DNA of 64,000 nt from an uncultured Alphaproteobacteria bacterium (GCA_913048595.1 CAJWVJ010000002.1:1-64000); one strand, 5' to 3'; shown: positions 39,347 to 48,548, counted from the stretch's first letter. The notes: generated by a model not told the origin, from the sequence alone. Translations and numbers: made by a program.

Positions 39347-41436
39347 CCCGATGCCAGGAAGCGCACTGCGCTGTCACGTTCGAACAGGCTGAGAAGCAGA
39401 TCGGCTGTCGCCCGGTCCCTTGGCGTATCGTCCTCGCCCATCATCCCGGCCGCCACCTTGCGCGCTATGGCCAGTAGGTCCTGATGCACCGCCAGATTGG
39501 CAAGGGTGAATTCCGGCATGCCGGACTGCCGCTGCCCCAGAAATTCACCAGGACCGCGAAGCTCGAGATCGCGTTCGGCGATCACGAAGCCGTCATTCGT
39601 CTCGCGCATCACGGCAAGCCGGGCCGTGGCCGTCTCGGATAGTGGTCCCTGATACAGCAGCAGGCAGGATGAGGCTTCGTCGCTGCGCCCGACGCGGCCG
39701 CGAAGCTGATGAAGCTGGGCAAGGCCGAACCGTTCGGCATGCTCGATGATGATCACGCTTGCCTCCGGCACATCGACACCAACCTCAACGACCGTCGTCG
39801 CGACAAGAAGCTGCGCTGCACCGCTTCGGAAACGCTGCATCGCCGCGTCGCGGGCGGCTGGCTTCATCTTGCCATGCGCCAGAGCCACCTCGACCCCCGG
39901 AAGCGCGCGGGCAAGCGCCTGCTGCCGTTCCTCAGCCGCGGCGACATCCAGCTTTTCCGATTCCTCGACAAGCGGGCAGATCCAGTAGGCGCGCTTGCCA
40001 GATGCCAGCGCCACCCGCAGCCTGTCGACCACCTCGCCAAGCCGGTCAAGCGGCAGCGCGCGGGTCTCTATGGGAAGCCGGCCGGCGGGTTTTTCATCCA
40101 GCCGCGAATGATCCAGATCGCCATAGGCCGTCATCGCCAGCGAACGCGGGATCGGGGTCGCCGTCATCACAATGACATCGACTCCTTCGCCTTTCTGCCC
40201 CAGCAGCACACGCTGGCGCACGCCGAACCGGTGCTGTTCGTCAACCACCGCAAGGCCGAGGTCGTGATAGGTCACACCTTCCGAGATCAGCGCATGCGTG
40301 CCGATCACGATCTTTGCGCTGCCATCCTCAAGGGCTTCGATCACCGGTTTGCGGTCGCCGCCGCGGCCCTGGCCAAGAAGAAGATGCGCCTCCATGCCAA
40401 GTGGCGCGAGAAAGGCGTTGATGCTGGTATGGTGCTGGCGTGCCAGCACCTCGGTCGGGGCGAGAAGGGCGGCCTGCGCGCCGGATTCCACTGTATGGAG
40501 CATGGCGGCAAGCGCCACCAGCGTCTTGCCGGACCCAACATCCCCCTGCAGCATCCGCAACATGCGTCTCGGGGCCTGCTGGTCCGCGCGGATTTCCGCT
40601 ATGGCGCGGGTCTGGGCACCGGTTGGCGTGAAGGGCAGCGCCGTCATCAGCGCGGTGGCCAGCGCCCCGGTGCCGGCGAATCGTCGGCCCGGCATGCTGT
40701 CCTTGGCGGCGTGCCGGACAAGCGCCAGTGCCAGCTGGTTGGCCAGAAGCTCGTCAAAGGCAAGGCGACTTCGCGCCTTTGATGTCGGCAGAAGATCCTC
40801 CGCCGCCTGCGGCGCATGGACCTGATGCATGGCGCTGGTGAAATCGGGCCAGCCGCGCGCCGTCATCAGATCGGCCGGAATCCATTCCGGCAGGGCGGGC
40901 ACCCGCTGTAAGGCGCCCTCGATGGCGCGGCGAAGCGGTTTCGGGGTCAGCCCGGCGGTAAGTGGATAGATCGGTTCCATCTCCGGCATCTCGCCGTGAT
41001 CCTCAAGCCGGACGATATGGTCGGGATGCGCCATCTGCGGCTTGCCTTGCCGGATTTCCACCCGACCGCTGACAATCCGGCGTTCACCGGCCGGCAGCAT
41101 GCGGCTGACGTAATCGTCACGGGCGTGGAAGAAGATGATCTCCAGCCTTCCTGTTTCATTCTCTGTGATCACGCGCCAGGGGCGGCGACTTCCAGGTGGC
41201 GGCTTGTCATGCTTGACAACCAGAACCTCGAAGGTGGCGATGCTGCCATCGACAAGGTCGGTCAGCGCCGGCCGGGCCCGCCTGTCGATCAGGCCGACAG
41301 GGAGGTGGCGAAGCAGGTCTATGACATGCGCGCCGATGCGCTTTTCCAGCACCCCGGCCAGTTTCGGGCCAACACCCGGCAGCACGGTCGTCGCGGCGAA
41401 CAGGCCATAGATTTCGGTCGGGCGTCTTGGATGCAT
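39343..41436 (-). CDS. recG: ATP-dependent DNA helicase RecG
   Basis: RecG (697 aa), which reverses stalled replication forks and branch-migrates Holliday junctions. An N-terminal wedge/OB domain is followed by the helicase motor: Walker A GDVGSGKTLVALAA, Walker B VVDEQHRFGVRQR, motif III TATPIPRSL, and the C-terminal QLRGRVGRSD and ELRGPGEFLGQRQSG (TRG-type) segments. It diverges from sdhE-mfd across 242 bases in which I see no additional gene. Confidence 0.96.
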   Translation of the reverse strand: MHPRRPTEIYGLFAATTVLPGVGPKLAGVLEKRIGAHVIDLLRHLPVGLIDRRARPALTDLVDGSIATFEVLVVKHDKPPPGSRRPWRVITENETGRLEIIFFHARDDYVSRMLPAGERRIVSGRVEIRQGKPQMAHPDHIVRLEDHGEMPEMEPIYPLTAGLTPKPLRRAIEGALQRVPALPEWIPADLMTARGWPDFTSAMHQVHAPQAAEDLLPTSKARSRLAFDELLANQLALALVRHAAKDSMPGRRFAGTGALATALMTALPFTPTGAQTRAIAEIRADQQAPRRMLRMLQGDVGSGKTLVALAAMLHTVESGAQAALLAPTEVLARQHHTSINAFLAPLGMEAHLLLGQGRGGDRKPVIEALEDGSAKIVIGTHALISEGVTYHDLGLAVVDEQHRFGVRQRVLLGQKGEGVDVIVMTATPIPRSLAMTAYGDLDHSRLDEKPAGRLPIETRALPLDRLGEVVDRLRVALASGKRAYWICPLVEESEKLDVAAAEERQQALARALPGVEVALAHGKMKPAARDAAMQRFRSGAAQLLVATTVVEVGVDVPEASVIIIEHAERFGLAQLHQLRGRVGRSDEASSCLLLYQGPLSETATARLAVMRETNDGFVIAERDLELRGPGEFLGQRQSGMPEFTLANLAVHQDLLAIARKVAAGMMGEDDTPRDRATADLLLSLFERDSAVRFLASG

Positions 41437-41678
41437 GATCGGTCAGTCTGGTGGCGGTGCCGTGGCCCCAGACTACCCGAAAGCCTCCTCCAAAACAAAA
41501 GGCCAGGACAAAATCGCGGACCGGGCGCAAAGGCCGGCGGCCCACAGCGCGACCAGTTGCCCCGATGGCAACAAATGCTTTGCTTTGCCGCCCGCCGCGC
41601 CGCATATTGCCGGCCTCCCAGCGCCTGCGGCCGACTGACCAGCCAGCGCGCCACCGGCGGAGTCCGCCAAGGAACGGT

Positions 41679-41954
41679 ATGATGGAAGAGCCCCGCGCCG
41701 AAACCCGTGAGACAAGGCTTCGCCGCCTTGTCTATCAGTCAAGCTATACCGGCATGAAGGAAACCGATCTTCTTCTTGGCAGATTCGCCAGGCTGCATCT
41801 GCCCGGGTTGAGCGACGACGAGCTAGACCAGTATGAAGCGCTGCTGGATGCCGGGGATGACCGGATCTATGCCTGGGCTGTTGCCGGAGAGCCGGCGCCA
41901 GAGACTCATGACAACCGTGTTCTCGACTTGATAAAAGATTTTAAAAACGACTGA
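41679..41954 (+). CDS. sdhE: Succinate dehydrogenase assembly factor SdhE
   Basis: SdhE/Sdh5 family protein (about 91 aa) that promotes covalent flavinylation of succinate dehydrogenase. The family core RRLVYQSSYTGMKETDLLLG is near residues 16-35 (it replaces the usual RGM.E.D motif with TGMKETD), and YEALLD...DRIYAWAVAGE follows. Two adjacent ATGs (41679 and 41682) are possible starts, with AAGGAA upstream. The frame is open much further upstream but without family similarity. It is 3 bases from mfd. The last codons are AT-rich. Confidence 0.9.
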   Translation: MMEEPRAETRETRLRRLVYQSSYTGMKETDLLLGRFARLHLPGLSDDELDQYEALLDAGDDRIYAWAVAGEPAPETHDNRVLDLIKDFKND

Positions 41955-41957
41955 CAA

Positions 41958-44900
41958 GTGTCAAATTTTGTTAAAAATACAGAGTTGAACTCTTCTGTCT
42001 GGGGGGTGCCTGACGGCGCCAGTATGCTGGCCATGGCCGGATGGCTTGCAGCGGGCGCGCGGGTCATCTATGTGGCGCGTGATGACGCCCGAATGGCGGC
42101 GATGCGCGATTCTCTGGACAGGCTGTGCCCGGAAGTGCGGCCGCATCTGTTTCCGGCCTGGGACTGTCTTCCCTATGACCGGCTTTCACCGCAGGGCGGG
42201 CTTGTCGGCCAGCGCGTGGAAACGCTTGCAAGGCTGAGCGAGGTGGGCGGCCAAGCCGGTGACGGCGGGCTTGTGCTGACAACAGTGAACGCGCTGCTGC
42301 AGCGTGTGCCGACAGCCGGTTATTTTACCGAGCGGTCGCTTGTTCTCGTGCCAGGAGACATGGACGGCCCGGCCGGGCTCTGCGATTTTCTGGTAGGCCA
42401 GGGATATCTTCGCACCGACACGGTACGCGAGACGGGCGAGTTCGCGCTTCGCGGCGGAATCCTCGACATCTTCCCGCCGGGGCGTGGCCATCCTGTGCGG
42501 CTGGATTTCTTCGGCGACGAGCTTGAAACCATCCGTTCCTTCGACGCGGCAACGCAGCGAGGCGGCGAGTCGCATGACAGGCTTGTGCTGCGGCCGGTCG
42601 CCGAATTCCAGCTTGACGAGGCTTCGATCGAACGCTTCCGGACCGGATACCGGGCCGCCTTCGGGGCGCTGGCAAGCCGCGACGCGCTGTATGATTCGGT
42701 CACTGCGGGGCGGATGCATCCGGGGATGGAACACTGGCTGCCGCTGTTTCATGACGAGCTGGCGGCGCTGACGGATTACTGCCCCGGCTGGACAATTGTC
42801 ATGGACCATGAGGCGGATGCGGTGATGGCCGCGCGCTTCACCCAGATCAACGATTTCTTTGCAGCGCGTCAGGAACCGGGCGACGAGGATCCGAGCATGG
42901 CCTATCGGCCGCTTCCAACAGACAGGCTGTATCTTGGCGAGGCCGAGGCCAAGGCATTGTTCGCCGACGCGATCCGCTTGCTGCCCTTTGCCGCCCCGCC
43001 GGGCGACGAGGGGTGCGATGCCGGCGGCCGGACGGGTCTTGTCATCACCGGCGCCGGCGCCGCCGGCACCAGCGTCATCGCCGAGGTCGCCAACATCATC
43101 ACCAAGGAACGCGCGGCGGCGAACAGGCCGGTAGTGATCGCCGTTGCCGGCGAGGGTGCGGCAGTCCGGATACAGGAACTTCTCGATTCCCAGCTTGACG
43201 GTCCCGGCGGCGCGGCACGGCGGATCACCTCTATCGACCAGATCACGGCTGGCGGCGTCTTCCTGCTCGATTGGCCGCTTGAGTCAGGCTTCCAGACAGA
43301 CAGCCTGCTCGTCGTCACCGAGACCGATATCTTTGGACAGCGCCTGTCGCGCCCGCGCGCCCGGCGCGGCCGCGGCGAGGATTTCCTGCGCGAGGTCAGC
43401 GCCCTGGAAGGGGGCGATCTGGTCGTTCATGCCGAACATGGCATCGGCCGCTATGACGGGCTGGTGATCATCAATTCCTCCGGCGGGCCGCATGATTGCC
43501 TGCAGCTTGTCTATTCCGGCGGGGACAAGCTGTATCTGCCGGTGGAGAATATCGAGATGCTGTCCCGCTATGGCAGCGCCGGCACCGACGCGCAGCTTGA
43601 CAGGCTCGGCGGCGCGGCCTGGCAGGCACGGGTGGCGCGGATCAAGGGCCGGGTTCGCGATATGGCGGACCAGCTGATCAAGATCGCCGCACAACGGCAG
43701 ACGGCGCGGGCCGAACCGCTGAACGCCCCGACCGGAAGCTTTGCCGAATTCTGTGACCGTTTCGGCTTTGCCGAAACCGAGGACCAGCTTGGCGCGATCG
43801 AGGATGTGATCGCTGATCTGGCATCTGGCCGCGCCACCGATCGGCTGATTTGCGGTGATGTCGGCTTTGGCAAGACCGAGGTGGCGTTGCGGGCCGCCTT
43901 TGTTGCCGCGATGTCGGGATATCAGGTGGCGCTTGTCGCGCCGACAACGCTTCTGGCGCGCCAGCATGGCCGTGTGTTCGCCGAACGGTTCACGGGCTTT
44001 CCGGTAAAGCTCGGGGTTCTCTCACGGCTGACACAGCCGGCCGCGGCAAAGCAGGTTCGCGCCGGCATCGCCTCGGGTGATGTGCAGATCGCGGTCGGCA
44101 CGCATGCGCTGCTGGCGAAATCCATCGAGTTCAACAATCTGGGCCTTCTGATCGTCGATGAGGAACAGCATTTCGGCGTGGCCCAGAAGGAACGGCTGAA
44201 AGAGCTTCGCGGCGACATCCATGTGCTGACCCTGTCGGCGACGCCGATCCCGCGGACCCTGCAGATGGCGCTGTCCGGCGTGCGCGAGATGTCGCTGATC
44301 GCCACACCGCCGGTCGACAGGCTGGCGGTGCGGACCTTTGTCGGACCCTGGGACGGGGTGGTGCTTCGCGAGGCGATCAAGCGCGAGATGTTCCGCGGGG
44401 GGCAGGTGTTCTGCGTCTGCCCGCGCATCGCCGACCTGCAACGCGGCTTCGACAGGCTGGTGACACTGGTGCCGGATGCGCGGATTCTTTCGGCCCATGG
44501 TCAGATGCCGGCGGCGGAGCTTGATGATGTGATGACCCGGTTCGCCGATGGCGAGGCGGATATCCTGCTGTCCACCAACATCGTCGAGTCAGGAATCGAC
44601 ATTCCATCCGCGAACACGATGATCATCCACCGTGCTGATATGTTCGGCCTTTCGCAGCTTTACCAGCTTCGCGGCCGGGTCGGGCGCGGGCGGCAGCGGG
44701 CCTATGCCTACCTGACATCCGATCCGAACCGGATGCTGACCCCGCATGCGCGCCGACGGCTCGAGGTGATGCAGACACTGGATACGCTTGGCGCCGGCTT
44801 CACGCTCGCCTCCTACGACATGGATATCCGCGGAGCCGGCAATCTTCTTGGCGACGAGCAGTCCGGCCATGTCCGCGAGGTCGGTGTCGAACTCTATCAG

Positions 44901-45413
44901 GAAATGCTACGCCAGGCGGTCGAGGCCGCGCGAAGCGGCACATGCAATGAAGAGCCTGAGATCGAATGGACGCCGCAGCTCAATCTGGGGCTGGAGGTGC
45001 GTATTCCCGAGGAATATGTCGCCGATCTCACAGTGCGGCTGTCGCTTTATCGGCGGATCGCGAATATGGATCTGGCTGCCGAGGCCGACAGCCTTGTGGC
45101 GGAGCTTGTCGACAGGTTCGGCCCGCTGCCGGAGCCGGTGCGAAACCTGTTCGCGGTGATTGAACTGAAACAGCTTTGCAAGCGGGTGAATATCGAGAAG
45201 GTGGATGCCGGACCAAAGGGGCTGTCCATCGCCTTCCGCGGCCATGAATTCGCCAAGCCGGACCAGCTTGTCGCCTGGATTGCAGGCAAGGCCGGCCGGG
45301 TGCGTCTCGGCGCGGATCACCGCATGGTCATGCAGCAGGCGATGCCGCGCGCCGAGGACAGGCCACAGGCCTGCAAGGCTCTGGTTCAGGAACTGCTGGC
45401 GCTGATCGTCTAG
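41958..45413 (+). CDS. mfd: Transcription-repair coupling factor Mfd
   Basis: Mfd (1151 aa), which removes stalled RNA polymerase at DNA lesions and recruits UvrA. The UvrB-like N-terminal region (VFPAWDCLPYDRLSP-type segment) is followed by the polymerase-interaction domain, the helicase motor with Walker A GDVGFGKTEVALRAAF and Walker B DEEQHFGVAQKE, and the TRG motif (DMDIRGAGNLLGDEQSG). It starts with GTG, 3 bases after the sdhE stop, inside an AT-rich tract. The stop interlocks with the convergent gene in CTAG. Confidence 0.97.
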   Translation: MSNFVKNTELNSSVWGVPDGASMLAMAGWLAAGARVIYVARDDARMAAMRDSLDRLCPEVRPHLFPAWDCLPYDRLSPQGGLVGQRVETLARLSEVGGQAGDGGLVLTTVNALLQRVPTAGYFTERSLVLVPGDMDGPAGLCDFLVGQGYLRTDTVRETGEFALRGGILDIFPPGRGHPVRLDFFGDELETIRSFDAATQRGGESHDRLVLRPVAEFQLDEASIERFRTGYRAAFGALASRDALYDSVTAGRMHPGMEHWLPLFHDELAALTDYCPGWTIVMDHEADAVMAARFTQINDFFAARQEPGDEDPSMAYRPLPTDRLYLGEAEAKALFADAIRLLPFAAPPGDEGCDAGGRTGLVITGAGAAGTSVIAEVANIITKERAAANRPVVIAVAGEGAAVRIQELLDSQLDGPGGAARRITSIDQITAGGVFLLDWPLESGFQTDSLLVVTETDIFGQRLSRPRARRGRGEDFLREVSALEGGDLVVHAEHGIGRYDGLVIINSSGGPHDCLQLVYSGGDKLYLPVENIEMLSRYGSAGTDAQLDRLGGAAWQARVARIKGRVRDMADQLIKIAAQRQTARAEPLNAPTGSFAEFCDRFGFAETEDQLGAIEDVIADLASGRATDRLICGDVGFGKTEVALRAAFVAAMSGYQVALVAPTTLLARQHGRVFAERFTGFPVKLGVLSRLTQPAAAKQVRAGIASGDVQIAVGTHALLAKSIEFNNLGLLIVDEEQHFGVAQKERLKELRGDIHVLTLSATPIPRTLQMALSGVREMSLIATPPVDRLAVRTFVGPWDGVVLREAIKREMFRGGQVFCVCPRIADLQRGFDRLVTLVPDARILSAHGQMPAAELDDVMTRFADGEADILLSTNIVESGIDIPSANTMIIHRADMFGLSQLYQLRGRVGRGRQRAYAYLTSDPNRMLTPHARRRLEVMQTLDTLGAGFTLASYDMDIRGAGNLLGDEQSGHVREVGVELYQEMLRQAVEAARSGTCNEEPEIEWTPQLNLGLEVRIPEEYVADLTVRLSLYRRIANMDLAAEADSLVAELVDRFGPLPEPVRNLFAVIELKQLCKRVNIEKVDAGPKGLSIAFRGHEFAKPDQLVAWIAGKAGRVRLGADHRMVMQQAMPRAEDRPQACKALVQELLALIV

Positions 45414-46051
45414 GCTGCTGCTGCCGCGTCGATGGCCGGAACCAGATGTTCGGGCAGATGGGCGCCGGCAATTGCATATTTTCCGGCAAAGATGAAATAG
45501 GGAACACCGTCGAGCCGCATGCGGTTGGCATTGGACAGGTGATGTTCCAGCTGCCGGCCGATGGCCTCGTCCGCGGCGCCCGTGACCAGGCCGGGCATGC
45601 CAAAGCTGTCGGCGATTTCGGTCAGGGTCTCGGGATCGCCGATATCGCGGCCTTCGATGAAATAGGCGCTGTAGATCGCCTCTGACAGCTTGGCATTGTC
45701 GGTGCCCGACGCAATCAGCATCCGATGCGCCAGCCGGCTGTCAGGCGTGCGGGTGATGGCGTCGAAGCGGAAGTCGATGCCGCTATCCAGCCCGGCCGCG
45801 GCAATCCGGCCATAGACGGCTGCGGCGGAATTGCCGAATTTCGCGCTTAGATACGCAGCTCGGTCCATGCCGGCCACCGGCATGGTGGGGTTCAGAAGAA
45901 AAGCCCGCCAGACATAGGCGGGTCTGATTTCCGGCCGCTCGGCGAAGGCCAGGTCGAGCCGGCGCTTGCCGATATAGCACCAGGGACAGATCACGTCGGC
46001 GTAGATTTCCACCTGCACGGTGCGTGGGCCGCTGTGGGGCTGGTCCTGCAT
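45410..46051 (-). CDS. DsbA-family (FrnE-like) oxidoreductase
   Basis: Thioredoxin-fold protein of the DsbA/FrnE group (213 aa) with the active-site CPWC at Cys22 and Cys25 (ADVICPWCYIGKRRLD) and the cis-proline segment GVPYFIFAGKYAIAGA near the C-terminus. There is no signal peptide, so it is probably cytoplasmic, like the FrnE family used in polyketide synthesis or thiol redox chemistry. The substrate is unknown. It diverges from the HugZ-like gene. Confidence 0.87.
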   Translation of the reverse strand: MQDQPHSGPRTVQVEIYADVICPWCYIGKRRLDLAFAERPEIRPAYVWRAFLLNPTMPVAGMDRAAYLSAKFGNSAAAVYGRIAAAGLDSGIDFRFDAITRTPDSRLAHRMLIASGTDNAKLSEAIYSAYFIEGRDIGDPETLTEIADSFGMPGLVTGAADEAIGRQLEHHLSNANRMRLDGVPYFIFAGKYAIAGAHLPEHLVPAIDAAAAA

Positions 46052-46162
46052 GCGATGCTGTCCTTTCCTTGCGGCGCCCGGTCGTAAACGCCATATCTCT
46101 TGAAATACATATGATCCGGCCGCGCTTCAAGCATGGCCCTGTCGTGCCAGCGTGCATGCCAT

Positions 46163-46206
46163 GAGACAGACAAGAGACAGACAAGAGACAGACAGGAGAC
46201 AGGCTG
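46163..46206 (+). repeat. 11-bp tandem repeat ahead of the HugZ-like gene
   Basis: Three copies of GAGACAGACA(A/G) (46163-46173, 46174-46184, 46185-46195) and a diverged fourth (46196-46206) run exactly up to the GTG start. The junction of units 3 and 4 creates AGGAG at 46194-46198, the likely ribosome site. An ATG at 46161 just before the array is out of frame with the gene now, but would be in frame with one extra unit or two fewer. Confidence 0.85.
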
Positions 46207-46704
46207 GTGACAGAAGAATTTGATTCCGCCGCGCTGTCGGCCGAACGGGACAGGCTTCTCGGCGCGGCGCGCACCGTGCTGATGGCCGCGGTGGGCGAGG
46301 GGGACATGCCGGAAATGGGAGTCACCCCGGTGATCCGCCATCAGGGCGATTTCTACATCTATCCAAGCCATCTTTCCGCCCATGTACGCGCCATGCTGGC
46401 GGCGCGCCGGGCCGCGGTTCTGATCATCGAGGATGAGGGCGAGGCCCAGAATATCTGGGCAAGAAAGCGAATTAAGTTTGATTCAGAGATAATTGAAATC
46501 GAACGACAAAGTGATGAATTCAATCTGATATGTGACGAATTTGCCTCAGCCCATGGGCCGACCATGGGCCTGATCCGTGATTTCTCCGATTTCCACCTCT
46601 TGCGGCTTCGTCCTCGTGGCGGGGTGATGGTTCTCGGTTTCGCGAGGGCCTACCGGCTCGAAGGCGCGGCGCTTGAGGTCACGGCGCATCTGCGCTCCAG
46701 CTAG
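46207..46704 (+). CDS. HugZ-like pyridoxamine-oxidase-fold protein
   Basis: Protein of 165 aa resembling the HugZ/heme-utilisation family with the FMN-binding split-barrel (pyridoxamine 5'-phosphate oxidase-like) fold. Visible segments: an N-terminal helix (DRLLGAARTVLMAAV), SPVI-like TPVIRHQGDFYIYPSHLSAHVRAML, LIIEDEGEAQNIWARKRI, and DFSDFHLLRLRPRGG. Full heme-degrading proteins of this family are usually longer, with a C-terminal domain, so this may be a heme-binding or redox relative. The GTG start lies at the end of an 11-bp tandem repeat. Codons at 46460-46540 are unusually AT-rich. Confidence 0.7.
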   Translation: MTEEFDSAALSAERDRLLGAARTVLMAAVGEGDMPEMGVTPVIRHQGDFYIYPSHLSAHVRAMLAARRAAVLIIEDEGEAQNIWARKRIKFDSEIIEIERQSDEFNLICDEFASAHGPTMGLIRDFSDFHLLRLRPRGGVMVLGFARAYRLEGAALEVTAHLRSS

Positions 46705-47618
46705 AACCTGGTCCTGCGCGCCTCGCGGGCAGAAGACAGGAAGTGCGCGCCAAGCGTCACCAGCACCAGACAGGCCCCGCCCATCATCGCCGCGCTTGGC
46801 CGCTCGCCGGTGCCGATCCAGACCCAGAAGGGCCCGAGCACCATCTCAAGCAACATGAAGAGGCTGACATTGGTGGGGCTCGTATGACGCGGCGCCATGG
46901 CCAGAAGCGCCCATGACACCGGCATGACGATCAGCCCCATCAGCCCGATCATCAGCGGATCGCCAGTCATGATCGCGCCGGGGGCAGCACCAAGATAGCC
47001 AAGAAATCCGGAAATCAGCGTGCCGATCGCACAGGCGGGTACCACCGGTACATCGGGATGCCGCCGCGTGGTGACGAAGACCACGGCGATACCGAAGGCC
47101 GCGCTGAAGCCAAGTCCGCCCCCCAGCCAGACATTGCCGGCCGGCGCAGACAGCGCGCCTTCGCCATTCAGGATGACGATCAGCACGCCGACCATGCTGA
47201 GGAAGATGGCCAGCCAGGTGCCCAGCGGAAGCCGTTCGGCAAGCACGATGACGCCAAGCGCGGCAGCGATCAGCGGTGCCGTCGCAAGCGCGGTCACGAC
47301 AACGGTGATCGAGGTTTCCATGGTCGCGAAATTGAAGGTGAAGGCGTTGAGGAAATTGGCAAGGATAATGACAAGGGCAGGGCCGCGGAACAACGCCGGG
47401 ATCTGCGCCCTGGCCCGCGCCGGGCCTTCAAGGGTGATCCACAGCACAAACATGCTGATGCCGATCAGAAGGCCGCGCCAGAAGGTCAGCCCCCAGCCTT
47501 CAAGCCCCGACAGCCGGATGAGAAGCGTATCCGGTGTGATGATCAGGGCGCCGGCAAGCGCCATCATCAGGCCAAGGACGGGGCGCGGCGTACCGCTTGC
47601 CAGGATCGAGGGTGCCAC
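46701..47618 (-). CDS. EamA/DMT family transporter
   Basis: Ten-helix drug/metabolite transporter (about 305 aa) with two EamA repeats; the first repeat ends near AERLPLGTWLAIFLSMVGV and the second near MLLEMVLGPFWVWIGTGERP. The substrate is unknown. The GTG at 47618, just after the hydrolase stop, gives a normal short cytoplasmic N-terminus; later ATGs would cut into the first helix. It appears to be in one transcript with the upstream hydrolase. The stop shares CTAG with the HugZ-like gene. Confidence 0.82.
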   Translation of the reverse strand: MAPSILASGTPRPVLGLMMALAGALIITPDTLLIRLSGLEGWGLTFWRGLLIGISMFVLWITLEGPARARAQIPALFRGPALVIILANFLNAFTFNFATMETSITVVVTALATAPLIAAALGVIVLAERLPLGTWLAIFLSMVGVLIVILNGEGALSAPAGNVWLGGGLGFSAAFGIAVVFVTTRRHPDVPVVPACAIGTLISGFLGYLGAAPGAIMTGDPLMIGLMGLIVMPVSWALLAMAPRHTSPTNVSLFMLLEMVLGPFWVWIGTGERPSAAMMGGACLVLVTLGAHFLSSAREARRTRF

Positions 47619-47632
47619 GGGGCCGCGCGCCG

Positions 47633-48511
47633 TCAGCCGAAGAAATCGGTAAGGGCGGCAAGTGTTTCCTGCGGCGCTTCCTCGGCGCAGTAATGGCCGC
47701 CGGGCACCGCCTTGCCGCTGACCGTCTCGGCCACCTTCCGCCATTCGGCGGTCACGTCATAATGCCCGCCGACAAATCCGACCTCGCCCCACAGCGCCAG
47801 CAGTGGCATGGTCAGCTTGCGGTCGGCGTCGGCGGCGTCATGGTCAAGATCGATGGTGGCGGCGGCGCGGTAATCCTCGCACATGGCATGGACGGTTTCC
47901 GGGCGCCGGAAGCATCGCAGATAATCGGCAAAGGCATCGTCGGTGATGGCCCCGCTTGTCCGGCCCCACTGGCCGCATTTGCTGCGAAGATAGAATTCCG
48001 GATCGGCGCTGATCATCTGTTCGGGAAGTGGCGCTGGCTGAATCAGGAAGAACCAGTGGTAATAGGCGGTGGCGAAACGCATGTCCGTCTGGCCATACAT
48101 GGCGGCTGTCGGCGCGATATCAAGAACGGCAAGGCGGGTCACGGCATCGCCATGGTCGCGCGCCAGCCGGTGGGCGACGCGGCCGCCGCGGTCATGCCCT
48201 GCGACCATGAAGCTGTCATGGCCAAGGGCGGCCATGAGCCCGACCATGTCGTCCGCCATGGCGCGCTTTGAATAGGGGCTGTGCCGCTCGTCCGTCGGCG
48301 GGTGCCAGCTGTCGCCATAGCCGCGAAGATCAGCAGCCACCACGGTGTAGCGTTCGGCGAGCGCCGGGGCGATCCGGTGCCACATCATGTTGGTCTGGGG
48401 AAAGCCGTGAAGCAGCAGAAGAGGCGGCCCGTCACCGGCGATGCGGTAGGCAATCCTGCGCTCGCCGTCCAGATGCGTCTTCGAGGTGAAAAGCTCTGTA
48501 TAGGGGTTCAT
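47633..48511 (-). CDS. Haloacetate (fluoroacetate) dehalogenase-like hydrolase
   Basis: Alpha/beta hydrolase (292 aa) that keeps, from memory of the Rhodopseudomonas palustris fluoroacetate dehalogenase, every residue of the defluorination site: nucleophile Asp107 in GHDRGGR, carboxylate-binding Arg108 and Arg111, acid Asp131, the halide pocket His152-Trp153 in YHWFFLIQPAPLPE, Tyr214 in MCEDYRA, and catalytic His273 in GGHYC. Asp rather than Ser as nucleophile excludes an ordinary esterase. An epoxide hydrolase would have tyrosines in the lid instead. It lies between two EamA transporter genes; the natural substrate (fluoro-, chloro- or bromoacetate) is not known. Confidence 0.85.
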   Translation of the reverse strand: MNPYTELFTSKTHLDGERRIAYRIAGDGPPLLLLHGFPQTNMMWHRIAPALAERYTVVAADLRGYGDSWHPPTDERHSPYSKRAMADDMVGLMAALGHDSFMVAGHDRGGRVAHRLARDHGDAVTRLAVLDIAPTAAMYGQTDMRFATAYYHWFFLIQPAPLPEQMISADPEFYLRSKCGQWGRTSGAITDDAFADYLRCFRRPETVHAMCEDYRAAATIDLDHDAADADRKLTMPLLALWGEVGFVGGHYDVTAEWRKVAETVSGKAVPGGHYCAEEAPQETLAALTDFFG

Positions 48512-48548
48512 GGCCTGGCCTCTGTTAACGGGCCCCGACACTAGGGCA

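Noticed and set aside
41451-41678. Upstream extension of the sdhE frame
   Set aside because: It is basic, proline-rich and unlike SdhE; the tandem ATG at 41679/41682 has a suitable ribosome site.
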